64,000 nt of DNA from Akkermansiaceae bacterium (GCA_013041925.1 JABDRB010000029.1:157835-221834); one strand, 5' to 3'; counted from the first letter of the stretch, positions 24,532 through 38,405 are shown. Translations and numbers: made by a program. The notes: generated by a model from the sequence alone, not told the origin.

Positions 24532-25437
24532 ATGAATAAAAAGACACGATTCTCGACTGTAAGTTTGGCTGTCCTGACCCTTCTTGGTGCTCTGCATTTC
24601 TCGATTTCTGCGCTTCAGGCCCAGAGCGTAAATTTTGCTGCGCTTGGATCGAAAGGTGGTAAGGCATCCGCCTCGTCCTGCGTGCTTATCGATGACAAGG
24701 GGACGCTTGCCACGGTGGTTGAACTTGGATCCGATCTGCAAAATGCCACGCTGGTTGCGGGCGGCAAAAACGTGCCCCTGAAGTATGTGGTCAGTGATGC
24801 CGATAGTCGAGTTGCCCTTTACCAGATTCCTGTAGCCTCCATCGGTCTCATTCAAAACCCGATCGTGCTGGGGTCATCGTTGTCACTCAAGCCATCTCAG
24901 GCGGTTTATACTTCGGCCACTGATCGATCGGTCACGGCGCGGGTGGTGAGTCGAGAGCATCGTTTTCAAGGGAAGACGCTGCCTCTGGCGGTTCTCCGTG
25001 TGAATCACGCACAAGATGCGCCCCTGCCTGGCAGTGGGATCTATGATGACGAGGGCAAACTCGTAGGTCTTGTTCGCCAGGCGGTGCATCACGCGCCGAG
25101 CAGCAGTTACTGCCTGCCCGCTGAGGTGGTGAGCCGGATTCGGAGCGACCACGAGCGTAACGGGAAGGTGAGTCGGTGTTGGATAGGGATCATTATGGAT
25201 GAATGGGTGGCGGCACCTATGGTAGAAAGCGTCAGGCCTGGCTCTCCCGCGCAACGGGCAGGCTTGAAAAAAGGGGACGTGATACTTAGCATCGGAGATC
25301 GGTCGGTGCGGAACTACACCGAGGTGGTGGATGCCTTTTACTACCTTGTTGCAGGAGAATCGGCCAAGTTTAGGGTGCTCCGAGGCACCGAGATGAAGGC
25401 GTTCGATGTCAAGCCTGAGGTCAGCCCGAGGTCATGA
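24532..25437 (+). CDS. Exported HtrA-like PDZ protein with degenerate protease domain
   Basis: A 301-residue predicted periplasmic protein. It has a signal peptide (MNKKTRFSTVSLAVLTLLGALHF, cleavage after AQA), a trypsin-like beta-barrel region of about 180 residues, and a C-terminal PDZ domain (IGIIMDEWVAAPMVESVRPGSPAQRAGLKKGDVILSIGDR). In active HtrA proteins the barrel contains TNxHV, DLAVLK and GNSGG. The matching places here read LATVVEL, SRVALYQI and LPGSGIYDDEG, so the His and Asp are missing and the Ser motif is altered. It is probably a non-catalytic scaffold or substrate binder. The open frame begins earlier, but the signal peptide fixes the start at 24532 (24514 is the alternative). 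Confidence 0.75.
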   Translation: MNKKTRFSTVSLAVLTLLGALHFSISALQAQSVNFAALGSKGGKASASSCVLIDDKGTLATVVELGSDLQNATLVAGGKNVPLKYVVSDADSRVALYQIPVASIGLIQNPIVLGSSLSLKPSQAVYTSATDRSVTARVVSREHRFQGKTLPLAVLRVNHAQDAPLPGSGIYDDEGKLVGLVRQAVHHAPSSSYCLPAEVVSRIRSDHERNGKVSRCWIGIIMDEWVAAPMVESVRPGSPAQRAGLKKGDVILSIGDRSVRNYTEVVDAFYYLVAGESAKFRVLRGTEMKAFDVKPEVSPRS

Positions 25438-25485
25438 CGGCACAGGGCATCAGGTGTGTCGTATTTTTGGGAGTTTAGGGTTTGA

Positions 25486-27504
25486 ATGTTCGGGCTTACC
25501 GACTATCTCTCCGGCCGCATCATGGCATTCAAATTTTCAAGTCTCAACCCAGCCCAGTCGGAAGCCGTCAATGCGCTCGATGGCCCCGTGCTGATCCTTG
25601 CGGGTGCCGGGACGGGAAAAACGAGGACGGTGACCTGCCGGATTTCTCATATGGTCGACAGTGGTATCGCGCCCGAGAATATCCTTGCGGTGACATTCAC
25701 CAACAAGGCGGCGAGCGAGATGCGCGAGCGTGTCGGCGACATGGTGAGCAAGAAGGCGGGCAAGGAGATCACGGTTTGCACCTTTCACTCGCTCTGTGTT
25801 CGGATTTTACGCACCGGTATCGATCGGCTTGGATACAAACACAACTTCACGATTTACACGGGCAATGATCAGACTGGCCTGATCAAGCAGATCATTGTCC
25901 GCAAGGGCGGCGCACAGGAAAAAATCGAGCCCGGCTTGGTGCTGTCGACAATTTCAAAAGCAAAAAATGAACCTGGAGGATTGGCATCGATCGTCGACCC
26001 GTTTATCGCCGATATTGCTCAGGCCTATGCCAATGAGCTGCGTGCGCAGAATGCCGTTGATTTTGATGACTTGCTGTTGCTGGGTGAGCGTCTTCTAAGG
26101 GAGTTTCCTGATGTCAGAGACATTTGTCGGAAACGCTGGACTCGGATCACGGTGGATGAGTTTCAGGATACCAACAGCCTGCAGATGCGCCTGCTCCAGC
26201 AGCTTGTCGGTGAGCCCTACCACGTTTGTGTGGTGGGCGATGACGACCAGAGTATCTACGGCTGGCGTGGTGCCGAGGTGGCTAATATCCTCCAGTTTGA
26301 AAAGTTTTTTCCGAACCCTCAGGTGGTGCGTCTTGAATACAACTACCGCAGTTCGGATGCGATCATTCACACGGCGAACTCGTTGATTGTGCACAATGTC
26401 GGACGCCGGGAAAAGCAATTGAGGTCGGTGAAACCAGGTGGCGACTCGATCCGCATTATCGCGATGCCGGGCGATGAGGAAGAAGCCCAGTTTATTGCCC
26501 ACGAGATCACTGACATCCATCGAGTGGAGAAGAAACCGCTCGAAGACATTGCGATTCTGTTTCGGACGAACTCGCAGTGCCGCCATCTTGAGCAGGCGCT
26601 GCGCGAAGAAGATATCCCATACCGCATGATCGGTGCGCAAAGTTTTTATGATAAGCGGGAAGTGCGTGACCTGCTGGCCTATCTTCAGGTGCTGGCCAAC
26701 CCAGATGCCGACGTGCCATTACTGCGGATTATGAATGCCCCACCGCGTGGGATTGGTCAGTCAGCTGCTATTTTGCTTACCGACACGTCACGCGAACGTG
26801 GCGGCAGCGTCTGGGAAGCCATGGGTGTGCCGTCCGATCACTTGTCGACACGTGCGCGTAATGCGATTGGGCAGTTTACGGAATTGATGCTCACTTACCG
26901 TGAGCGTATGCATGCCGGCGGTGAAAACATGGGTCAGGTCATGCTGAGCCTGCTGGAGGAAACGGGATACATCGAGTGGGTGATTCGGAATAGTAAAAAT
27001 GAAAAGGAGTCGGATATGCGCCGCAGCAGCATCGATGATGTGGTGCAGCAGCTTACCGATGCATCAAAAAAAGGTCTGACGTTGCAAAAATTTCTCGATA
27101 AATCCGCACTCGCCCGTGACCGCGAGGACGATAACGATATTGAGAAACAGCGTGGCGTCACCCTGATCACCCTGCACGCATCCAAGGGGTTGGAATACCC
27201 GATCGTTTATCTCGTGGGTCTTGAGGAAGGGATTCTGCCTCACAAACGCAGTATTGAAGAAGGTACCCGCGACGAGGAGCGGCGCTTACTTTATGTGGGG
27301 ATCACCCGTGCCCAAGACCGGTGCACATTGACCTGGTGTGCTGTGCGCACGAAGTGGGGACAGCAGCATGCGGGAGAAATCAGTGCCTTCATCCCAGAAC
27401 TTGATGAAAAACACATTGAGCACCTCGACTACGATGACATCATGGGCGCTGAAGCGACCGAGGAAGATCTGGCCAATTTTTTTGCAGATCTGCGCAGTGA
27501 TTAG
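25486..27504 (+). CDS. UvrD/Rep-family superfamily 1A DNA helicase
   Basis: ATP-dependent 3'-5' DNA helicase of 672 residues, close in length to Rep. The motif order is complete: Q motif LNPAQSEAVNAL, Walker A AGAGTGKT, VTFTNKAA, DEFQDTN (Walker B), GDDDQSIYGWRGAE, YRSS, LITLHASKGLEYPIVYL and EERRLLYVGITRA. The C-terminal extension of PcrA/UvrD is short. The ATG at 25486 is preceded by taggg and was taken as the start; a second ATG at 25525 (MAFKFSSLNP) is also plausible. It lies 48 bp downstream of the PDZ gene. Whether it acts as Rep, PcrA or UvrD cannot be settled here. Confidence 0.94.
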   Translation: MFGLTDYLSGRIMAFKFSSLNPAQSEAVNALDGPVLILAGAGTGKTRTVTCRISHMVDSGIAPENILAVTFTNKAASEMRERVGDMVSKKAGKEITVCTFHSLCVRILRTGIDRLGYKHNFTIYTGNDQTGLIKQIIVRKGGAQEKIEPGLVLSTISKAKNEPGGLASIVDPFIADIAQAYANELRAQNAVDFDDLLLLGERLLREFPDVRDICRKRWTRITVDEFQDTNSLQMRLLQQLVGEPYHVCVVGDDDQSIYGWRGAEVANILQFEKFFPNPQVVRLEYNYRSSDAIIHTANSLIVHNVGRREKQLRSVKPGGDSIRIIAMPGDEEEAQFIAHEITDIHRVEKKPLEDIAILFRTNSQCRHLEQALREEDIPYRMIGAQSFYDKREVRDLLAYLQVLANPDADVPLLRIMNAPPRGIGQSAAILLTDTSRERGGSVWEAMGVPSDHLSTRARNAIGQFTELMLTYRERMHAGGENMGQVMLSLLEETGYIEWVIRNSKNEKESDMRRSSIDDVVQQLTDASKKGLTLQKFLDKSALARDREDDNDIEKQRGVTLITLHASKGLEYPIVYLVGLEEGILPHKRSIEEGTRDEERRLLYVGITRAQDRCTLTWCAVRTKWGQQHAGEISAFIPELDEKHIEHLDYDDIMGAEATEEDLANFFADLRSD

Positions 27505-27671
27505 TAACCCGGTGGCGGTTTGGCAGGGAGGTCACCGCTTTTCAGGGGATGGTATTTACCGTCGGATTCAAATCCCGTCTTCCCACGTGCGAGGAATGTC
27601 AACTCGAGTCGTTGAGTGCAATGAGGCTCGATCTCCATGACTGGGTGAGTTCTGTTTGAGATTGACCCGTA

Positions 27672-27700
27672 TTGAATTATGGAGGGTTTTCAGCTATATT
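27672..27700 (+). promoter_or_regulatory. Predicted sigma-70-type promoter upstream of the sugar-phosphate isomerase-like gene
   Basis: TTGAAT (27672-27677) and TATATT (27695-27700) are separated by exactly 17 bp. The inferred transcript would have a leader of roughly 90 nt before the ATG at 27797. Confidence 0.5.
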
Positions 27701-27796
27701 ACTCGGCAGAATTCATTTATGGTTCAATTCAACAAGGACCATGGGGGATGGATCAAACGGATCAATCTGCATGGGCTGATTCACTAAAAAAAGACG

Positions 27797-28642
27797 ATGA
27801 TTATTGGATGTTTTGCACTGATCGAGCCATTTACCCCGATGGAGAGACAATTTGAGGCGATCAAGGAGCTTGGGATTGATTATGCTGATTTAACCGATAG
27901 CCATGATGGTGCCACTCTGGGAACCGAGTATGGTTTTTCGGCCTCCATCAGTCTGGATTCCCACCCCGGAAAAATCCGTGATATGGTGGCCAAGCACGGA
28001 CTCACTTTGACCAGTGTGTGTGCCCATGCCAATTTGCTCGATCCGGTGAGCCCGGATTCCTATGGAACACACCAGATAATCAAGGCGATCCGGCTGGCGA
28101 ATTTGTTGGGAGTGAAGCAGGTGATCACGACCGAGGGCGACCCGAAGACGGATTTCGGTCATAATTTAAGCGAAGAACAACGGTTGCTGATGATTGCATC
28201 AAAACTTCATGCCCCGATCGAATGGGCACGTGAACTCGGTATTGAGCTGCTGCTTGAACCTCACGGCATCATGACGGATACGGTGGATGGTATGAAAAAA
28301 ATCCTCGATACCTTGGGCAATGAAGATGTGGTCGGTGTCAATCTCGATACCGGCAACTCCTGGCTCGGTGGTGGTGACCCGCTGCAGTTTGTGCAAGAGT
28401 TGGGCAACCGGATCAAGCACGTACACTGGAAGGATATGGGGGCCGAGTGGGTCGACAAACGCGGCACGATGTATGGCTGCGGCATGGGTCTCATCCCTGT
28501 GGGCGACGGTGTGGTCGGCATCAAGGAAATCGTCGAAGCACTCGATCAAATTGGCTTCGTCGGGCCAACCACTCTGGAGATCGCCGGCAAAGAAGCCGTC
28601 CAGGAATCGGTTAAACGATTGCATGATTGGAGTCAGGGGTAG
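27797..28642 (+). CDS. Sugar-phosphate isomerase/epimerase family protein (AP-endonuclease-2-like TIM barrel)
   Basis: A 281-residue protein of the xylose-isomerase-like TIM-barrel superfamily. The metal-binding residues expected from the family are present at strand ends: Glu in LLLEPHG, Asp in GVNLDTGNSW, His in IKHVHWKDMG, and Glu in TLEIAGKE. There is no signal peptide, so it acts in the cytoplasm. Such proteins interconvert ketoses, inososes or related sugars; the substrate cannot be deduced here. It has its own predicted promoter and no clear operon partner. Confidence 0.85.
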   Translation: MIIGCFALIEPFTPMERQFEAIKELGIDYADLTDSHDGATLGTEYGFSASISLDSHPGKIRDMVAKHGLTLTSVCAHANLLDPVSPDSYGTHQIIKAIRLANLLGVKQVITTEGDPKTDFGHNLSEEQRLLMIASKLHAPIEWARELGIELLLEPHGIMTDTVDGMKKILDTLGNEDVVGVNLDTGNSWLGGGDPLQFVQELGNRIKHVHWKDMGAEWVDKRGTMYGCGMGLIPVGDGVVGIKEIVEALDQIGFVGPTTLEIAGKEAVQESVKRLHDWSQG

Positions 28643-28705
28643 GACTGGCAGGCGCTAGGTAAATTTTTGCGTGTGTTCTTCATTTTTCGTGGTTAAACCT
28701 GCGTT

Positions 28706-29215
28706 ATGAGTTCCTACATCATCAAGGTATTCCTCTACGAAGTTGACCCGTTGATTTGGAGGCGGTTTTCTATTCTGGACACGGCGACCTTTGCCGACCT
28801 GCATCAGGTGATTCAGAAAGTCATGGGGTGGAATGACGAGCAGGCACATCAGTTCCGCCATGGAAAAGGAAAAAGCCTGACCAGCGTCATCGCTGATACC
28901 CAGGAGCAGGTGGCGCCGGGGGATACGTTTCAGGATGAAACGGAGGTCACGCTCGCCAGCATGGTCGGTCGGCGCCGGTTGCCGCTGCGACTTCTCTACC
29001 GGTATGACTTTTTTGACGACTGGACCCATGAACTGGTCATTGAGAAAAAAGATGATTCCGCTGATGGATTAAAGGTGTTAGGTGGTGAGCGGGCATGTCC
29101 ACCTGAGGATTGCGGCGGCTCGTTTGGCTATAAAGAATGTATGGAAGGGTTTGCCGAGTGGATGGATGACGATTACGACCCCGAGGCCTTTGATCCGGAA
29201 AACGTCGAGTTATGA
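28706..29215 (+). CDS. Plasmid pRiA4b ORF-3-like family protein
   Basis: A 169-residue protein with the hallmarks of this family: an N-terminal strand leading to YEVDPLIWRRFSI, then FADLHQVIQKVMGWNDEQAHQF, and the conserved YDFFDDWTHELVIE. The end is acidic with GECAC-like features (LGGERACPPEDCGGSFGY, then FDPENVEL). The family occurs widely, sometimes in mobile elements, and its biochemical role is not established. No mobile element is evident here. Its stop overlaps the start of the next gene (ATGA), so the two are probably translated together. Confidence 0.85.
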   Translation: MSSYIIKVFLYEVDPLIWRRFSILDTATFADLHQVIQKVMGWNDEQAHQFRHGKGKSLTSVIADTQEQVAPGDTFQDETEVTLASMVGRRRLPLRLLYRYDFFDDWTHELVIEKKDDSADGLKVLGGERACPPEDCGGSFGYKECMEGFAEWMDDDYDPEAFDPENVEL

Positions 29216-29562
29216 CGCTTTCGGATGTGATCGATTACTGCCTTACCAAGAAGGCGTCGGAGGAAAGCCTGCCATTTGGGCCGGACGTGCTTGTTTACAA
29301 AGTTTGCGGAAAGATGTTTGCGTTGGCCGTGCCGGATGACGTGCCGCCTCGGGTGAATCTGAAATGCGACCCAGACCGCGCCCTTGAGCTTCGGGATGCA
29401 TACGACGCGATCATCCCAGGGTATCACATGAACAAGCGGCACTGGAATACGCTGTGTCTTGACGAAACCGTGCCGGATGATCTTGTGCGCGATCTGATTG
29501 ATCATTCCTACAACCTCGTGGTCAGAGGATTGAAAAAGGCGGACCGAGACGCCTTGGCGTAG
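29212..29562 (+). CDS. MmcQ/YjbR family protein
   Basis: A 116-residue protein of the YjbR family, a CyaY-like fold: MTLSDVIDYCLTKKASEESLPFG, then VYKVCGKMFALAV, NLKCDPDRALELRDAYDAIIPGYHMNKRHWNT and a terminal helix (LVRDLIDHSYNLVVRGL). It is often annotated as DNA-binding on structural grounds, but no cellular role is firmly known. It overlaps the preceding gene by 4 bp and converges with leuS, the two stop codons being only 3 bp apart with no terminator between them. Confidence 0.9.
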   Translation: MTLSDVIDYCLTKKASEESLPFGPDVLVYKVCGKMFALAVPDDVPPRVNLKCDPDRALELRDAYDAIIPGYHMNKRHWNTLCLDETVPDDLVRDLIDHSYNLVVRGLKKADRDALA

Positions 29563-29565
29563 CTA

Positions 29566-32151
<2,586 letters not shown>

Positions 32152-32245
32152 GATGGGATGGGGAGTGGGGAAATGCGGTGGCGCCTTTGCTGAGGCGGGT
32201 CGTAGTGGGTGTGCAGGGGGGGAGGTAGAGGTTTTTGGGGGGAAT

Positions 32246-32282
32246 GAAAAGAAAAACCCCAGCGGGAATGCCCACTGGGGTT
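32246..32282 (-). terminator. Intrinsic terminator of the LURP-one-like gene
   Basis: aaccccag (32255-32262) pairs with ctggggtt (32275-32282), with an inner ggg/ccc pairing. Read on the minus strand the stem is followed by tttttcttttc. It lies 18 bp after the stop of the minus-strand gene at 32300 and upstream of leuS. Confidence 0.85.
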
Positions 32283-32299
32283 GATGGGGAGCATTTTGA

Positions 32300-32890
32300 T
32301 TACCCCCGGGCTCGTTCGAGCAATAGCAGCATGAGGAAGGAGTAAATCAGGTTGATCTCTTCCTGCGGCGCGAGCTCGGCAAGTTTTTCGATGGTGAATT
32401 TCCCTTCGAAAAAGGCAGCTTGTTTTTGCACGCGCATGACGGGTGTGCCGTCAGGCCGGGTGGCGATATAGGCTGGGTGGCAGAAATATCCTGTCAGGAA
32501 CCCCACAAGTGGGATGCTGCCGAGAAATCCGTCGAGCACCTTGGTCCACGGGTTTTCTTCCTGAATGTTAAAGTCGGCGATCTCGTCGCCTGGGTTAAAC
32601 ACATCGTATCGGGCGCGCCAGATCGAGCGCATACCTTGTCGGCCGACGGATCCGATATCGTGGCCATCATCGTCGGTGAAAAAATAGCGGGCCGACCAGT
32701 CGATCACCTTGTTGGCTTTGATGCTGGCGATCTGTCGGGATTTTTGGGGGTCGGAAAATACCTGAATGTCCTCCCTGAGCTTAAACAGCTTTTGTTTGAC
32801 GAAACAAATCGGGCTCCCCTGGGAGTCATTCACAAAGATTTGTGGGGCGATGGCGATGACTTTGAAGCTCAGGTTCAGTGGGTAATTCAT
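32300..32890 (-). CDS. LURP-one-related (tubby-like fold) protein
   Basis: A 196-residue protein starting [20 protein letters not shown]; an upstream ATG in the same frame adds 25 residues without likeness. The pattern of short strands ([28 protein letters not shown], then [31 protein letters not shown]) fits the LURP-one/scramblase-like beta barrel with a central hydrophobic helix. A hydrophobic segment, [19 protein letters not shown], may dip into the membrane. The function is unknown. A terminator follows it and the lpdA terminator precedes it, so it is a single-gene unit. Confidence 0.65.
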   Translation of the reverse strand: MNYPLNLSFKVIAIAPQIFVNDSQGSPICFVKQKLFKLREDIQVFSDPQKSRQIASIKANKVIDWSARYFFTDDDGHDIGSVGRQGMRSIWRARYDVFNPGDEIADFNIQEENPWTKVLDGFLGSIPLVGFLTGYFCHPAYIATRPDGTPVMRVQKQAAFFEGKFTIEKLAELAPQEEINLIYSFLMLLLLERARG

Positions 32891-32924
32891 GTCGTTTTGG
32901 GTAACAGTTAGCCGAACGTAGGCA

Positions 32925-32951
32925 CAAAAAACGGGGGCGTCGAGCCCCCGT
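32925..32951 (-). terminator. Intrinsic terminator of lpdA
   Basis: acgggggc (32931-32938) and gcccccgt (32944-32951) form a perfect 8-bp stem with a 5-nt loop. On the minus strand it runs into tttttt. It lies 30 bp after the lpdA stop. Confidence 0.88.
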
Positions 32952-32980
32952 TTGTGGTGGATCAATGACCCATGAATGAT

Positions 32981-34357
32981 TTAAAAGTGGATCGCGTGCC
33001 CATCCGCATCCAGCGTCGCCTCGTGGATCGCCTCGGCGAGCGTCGGGTGGGCGTGAATGGTGGAGTGGATCTCCTCGTTGGTGAGTTCCATTTCCAAGGC
33101 TAGCCCCATTTCTGCGATCAGCTCGGTGGCGTTGTCGCCAATGATATGCGCGCCGAGAAGCTCGCCGTGTTCCTTGCCAAAGAGGAGTTTGACAAACCCC
33201 TCCGCATCGCCGGACGCTTGGGCTTTGCCGATGGCGGCGTAGGGGAACTTGCCGACCTTGTAATCGACACCTTCCTCCTTGAGGGCACGTTCGGTTTTAC
33301 CCACCGAGGCGACCTGCGGATGGCAGTATGTGCAGCCGGGGAAATTGCCGACCTTGCGTGGCGTGTGACCCTCAACAAAAAGTCCTTCGACGCATTGGAT
33401 GGCTTCAAAGCTGGCGGTGTGGGCAAGCCATGGTGGGCCGGAGATATCGCCGACGGCATAGACGTTGGGGATGGATGTCTGGTAGCGGTCGTCCACTTGG
33501 ATGAACCCGCGGTCGAGTTCAGGTTGGGTTCCGCCGGGCAGGACGGGAGCCACGCCGATGGCGACGAGGCAGACGCCTGCGGTGATGGTTTCGTTTCCTT
33601 TGGGTCCTTCGACATCGATGGAAACGGAGTCGCCATTGTCGCGGAAGGCAACACACTTGGTGTCGGTCAGCGAGCGCACCCCTTGTTTGGTGAAGGATTT
33701 TTGTAGTTCCTTGCCGACCTCGGTGTCCTCGACGGGCAGCAGGTTCGGTTGCATCTCGATGATGGTGACCTTGGTGCCGAAGGCATTGTAGACGTAGGCG
33801 AATTCCACCCCGATGGCACCTGCGCCGATGATGATCATTTCCTTCGGTTGCTCGGCAAGATTCATCGCCTCCTTCGAGCTGATGACGGATTTGCCATTGA
33901 ATGGAAGTGGCGGGAGTTCACGGCTTTTGCAGCCGGTGGCAATCATGATGTTTGCGCCTTCGACAACCTGTTTTGAGCCATCGGTCGCAGTGACCTCAAC
34001 CTGACGGTTGTCGATGACCGAGCCGAATCCACGGATGTAGTCGATCTTATTTTTCTTAAAGAGAAACTCGATCCCTCCGGCGAGTCGGGTGGAGACTTGG
34101 CGGGACCGGCCGACGACCTTGGACCAATCGTAGCTCAGGTTGTCAAACGAGATCCCAAAGGTGGAGGCTTTTTTGGTCAGCGTCTGGTAGAGCTCGGCAT
34201 TTTTAAGCAGCGCCTTGGTCGGGATGCACCCCCAGTTCAGGCAGGTTCCGCCAGCGCGGTCGGCTTCGACAACGGCGACTTTTTTTCCGAGTTGGGCTGC
34301 GCGGATGGCTCCGACGTATCCGGCGGGGCCGCCGCCGATGACTATAAGATCATACAT
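32981..34357 (-). CDS. lpdA: Dihydrolipoyl dehydrogenase
   Basis: FAD-dependent E3 subunit that reoxidises dihydrolipoamide in pyruvate and 2-oxoglutarate dehydrogenase complexes or the glycine cleavage system. The 458 residues carry the FAD-binding IGGGPAGYVGAIRAAQLG, the redox disulfide in GGTCLNWGCIPTKAL (Cys39 and Cys44), the NAD-binding IIGAGAIGVEFAYVYNAFG, and the C-terminal HAHPTLAEAIHEA with the catalytic His-Glu pair. No lipoyl domain is fused. It is not beside E1/E2 genes in this window and has its own terminator. Confidence 0.96.
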   Translation of the reverse strand: MYDLIVIGGGPAGYVGAIRAAQLGKKVAVVEADRAGGTCLNWGCIPTKALLKNAELYQTLTKKASTFGISFDNLSYDWSKVVGRSRQVSTRLAGGIEFLFKKNKIDYIRGFGSVIDNRQVEVTATDGSKQVVEGANIMIATGCKSRELPPLPFNGKSVISSKEAMNLAEQPKEMIIIGAGAIGVEFAYVYNAFGTKVTIIEMQPNLLPVEDTEVGKELQKSFTKQGVRSLTDTKCVAFRDNGDSVSIDVEGPKGNETITAGVCLVAIGVAPVLPGGTQPELDRGFIQVDDRYQTSIPNVYAVGDISGPPWLAHTASFEAIQCVEGLFVEGHTPRKVGNFPGCTYCHPQVASVGKTERALKEEGVDYKVGKFPYAAIGKAQASGDAEGFVKLLFGKEHGELLGAHIIGDNATELIAEMGLALEMELTNEEIHSTIHAHPTLAEAIHEATLDADGHAIHF

Positions 34358-34448
34358 GGTAATGAGGAAGTTAAGATGAGGATGTGGGGGAGTGTGCCTC
34401 AGGGGAGGCGAGGAATCGGGTGAACTTGGGCAGAATCTGTCGGGGATG

Positions 34449-35180
34449 TCAATGGCTGCGGGAGTCAGTCGAAGAAAAACCTGCCGTTACTCGACCTTTG
34501 GGTGATGGTTCGAGTGGGAGGATCAATCCAAAGTAGAGAGGAACGACGGCTCCGGTGGTCAGTGCCCATAGGACTTCCTCACATGGGATGCTGAAGAAGG
34601 AAATGCCCCAGAGGGCATGGGGGTTCCAGGTATGAATGAAATCCGGCGATAGCTGGAGGATGCTGGCGAATGTGAGGGTGTAAACAAGGGCCAAACTCAG
34701 GGCTCCAGTCAATGCGGCGGGCCAAAGGAATGGACGCGTCGCGAGGAGTCCCATGGCCATCACGGTGTTGGTCGCCAAGCCTGCCGTGGACACGGGGAGG
34801 CCGATGATGTGGATGGAGGTTAAGCCAATCGCCAAGCCGACCAGCGAGATCGTCAGGTAGCGGATGATGGCCGCCCGCCCGATGCTGGGCGACATGATGT
34901 CAATGCGTGGATGGATGGTTTTCAGGGCGAGAACCATCGGGATGCCACAGCAGGCTAGCGTGACTAAAACATCTTCAATGCCCGTTTCCAAGATGGTGCC
35001 GAGCTTCGGGGGGTCCCAGTAATCGGGGACGGCGAGTAGGGATGTAAACGCAAACGGGGTGGTCATCAGGGCGCAGCAGGTGGCGAGGCGAGATTGTCGT
35101 GGGCATACGATCAGGCAGAGCATGAAGCAGGCACTGAGCAATAGGCTCAGCAGCAGGTAAGCATGACTGACAGGAACCAT
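34449..35180 (-). CDS. Multispanning membrane protein, possibly lycopene-cyclase-like
   Basis: A 243-residue protein with about seven hydrophobic segments. Two similar stretches, WDPPKLGTILETGIEDVLVTLACCGIPM and FFSIPCEEVLWALTTGAVVPLYFG, resemble the W-PP-G and P-EE-hF motifs of the heterodimeric-type (CrtYc/CrtYd, CarR) lycopene cyclase domains. A tandem arrangement of two such domains in one chain is known in that family. No other carotenoid genes are nearby, and the similarity was judged by eye, so the function is only a suggestion. It is preceded and followed by unlinked genes on the same strand. Confidence 0.5.
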   Translation of the reverse strand: MVPVSHAYLLLSLLLSACFMLCLIVCPRQSRLATCCALMTTPFAFTSLLAVPDYWDPPKLGTILETGIEDVLVTLACCGIPMVLALKTIHPRIDIMSPSIGRAAIIRYLTISLVGLAIGLTSIHIIGLPVSTAGLATNTVMAMGLLATRPFLWPAALTGALSLALVYTLTFASILQLSPDFIHTWNPHALWGISFFSIPCEEVLWALTTGAVVPLYFGLILPLEPSPKGRVTAGFSSTDSRSH

Positions 35181-35290
35181 GATTTGACGGAGGGGGGTAA
35201 AAAAGCGGAGATGCTGGGTGCCATGCGCCCCATAGTCGTGGTGGGAGACAAAGGAAAAGCCAAGCCTAGTGGAGGGTTAGCTGGTTGGGA

Positions 35291-35884
35291 TTAGACCCTT
35301 GGCTGCGATGCGGGTGGTGCCGCGGCGGGTCGAGCGGAAGATGATGGGGAGGTAAAAAACCTGATCACTCCGATAATGCCGAAGACCAGGGCGAGGACGG
35401 TAAAGGCCCCACCTCCGAAAAAGGCACCAAGGCCTTTTCCTACGATGCTTAATACGGCGCTGCTCGGGACATTGGCAAGCGTGACCGTGCGTCCGTCGGT
35501 GAGGCCGACGGACTCGACGTGATACCTCTGTCCTTGATGCACGGTAAATTTGCCGATGAGGTGCTTATTTCCGAAGTTGCTTGTTCCTGTGGGCTGGACT
35601 GCGGAGGTGGTGATGCCAGACTCCAGGTTTTTGACGTTGATGGTGACCGAGTGGATGGCCTCATTGCCATTGCTGGTGAGCCAGACGGTCATTTCTCCAT
35701 CCTCCTCGGCGGTGATCTCCGCCCGATGAGGGGCTTGGAATTCGGTGCCTTGGTTGATTTGATCGACAAATGCTTTGCCTGATTGATAGGCGCTCAAGCC
35801 CGTGAATCCGGCGATACATCCTCCGATGAGTAGTAAAACAAGTGCGGTGAGCAGGAATCCGCATCCTTTTTTCTGGGTTGCCAT
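35291..35884 (-). CDS. Membrane-anchored protein with a beta-rich extracytoplasmic domain
   Basis: A 197-residue protein starting MATQKKGCGFLLTALVLLLIGGC; an earlier in-frame ATG lacks support. One transmembrane segment lies near residues 8-30 and another near 155-178 (GGGAFTVLALVFGIIGVIRFF), with a Ser/Ala/Pro-rich C-terminal tail. The roughly 120 residues between them look beta-rich (AEITAEEDGEMTVWLTSNG, then HSVTINVKNLESGITTSAVQPTG) and would face the periplasm. No family was recognised. Confidence 0.7.
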   Translation of the reverse strand: MATQKKGCGFLLTALVLLLIGGCIAGFTGLSAYQSGKAFVDQINQGTEFQAPHRAEITAEEDGEMTVWLTSNGNEAIHSVTINVKNLESGITTSAVQPTGTSNFGNKHLIGKFTVHQGQRYHVESVGLTDGRTVTLANVPSSAVLSIVGKGLGAFFGGGAFTVLALVFGIIGVIRFFTSPSSSARPAAAPPASQPRV

Positions 35885-35977
35885 AGGGTGGAGTTGTTTG
35901 TTGTTGGTGTTGCAGACTGGTCGTCTAAGTCGATGGGATATCCGGGTGAGATGCCCAGGCTGATGGGTCAATGAAAC

Positions 35978-35993
35978 CGTCTCATATGAGACG
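35978..35993. repeat. Perfect 16-bp palindrome upstream of the membrane-protein gene
   Basis: cgtctcatatgagacg is identical on both strands. It sits 94 bp upstream of the ATG at 35884, a position suited to an operator. Its centre, tcatatga, is the same as that of the palindrome at 6082-6101. Confidence 0.65.
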
Positions 35994-36102
35994 ATGAGAA
36001 AGATCCTATACCTTATGGACCATGGCTATGGTGGGTCGAAATGCCAAGCCAAAAACACCCGATGAAAAATGGTTGCTCGGACGGTGGTGATAGCGATGGT
36101 GC

Positions 36103-36134
36103 AAAAAAATCCCGCTAGCGGAAACTAGCGGGAT
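36103..36134 (-). terminator. Intrinsic terminator of the isocitrate dehydrogenase gene
   Basis: atcccgctag (36109-36118) and ctagcgggat (36125-36134) form a perfect 10-bp stem with a 6-nt loop. On the minus strand it is followed by a run of T. It lies 28 bp after the stop of the gene at 36162. Confidence 0.9.
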
Positions 36135-36161
36135 AGGTGGGGGGAGTTGTCTCGCCGTCCG

Positions 36162-38405
<2,244 letters not shown>

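Noticed and set aside
27505..27600. tRNA-like sequence with a TTCAAATCC T-loop after the helicase gene
   Set aside because: A T-arm-like stretch (ggattcaaatcccg) is present, but no seven-pair acceptor stem, D arm or anticodon arm of normal size could be built; at most it is a decayed remnant.
28706..29215. pRiA4b ORF-3-like gene as a sign of a mobile element
   Set aside because: No transposase, terminal inverted repeats or target duplications were found around it; the family is also chromosomal.
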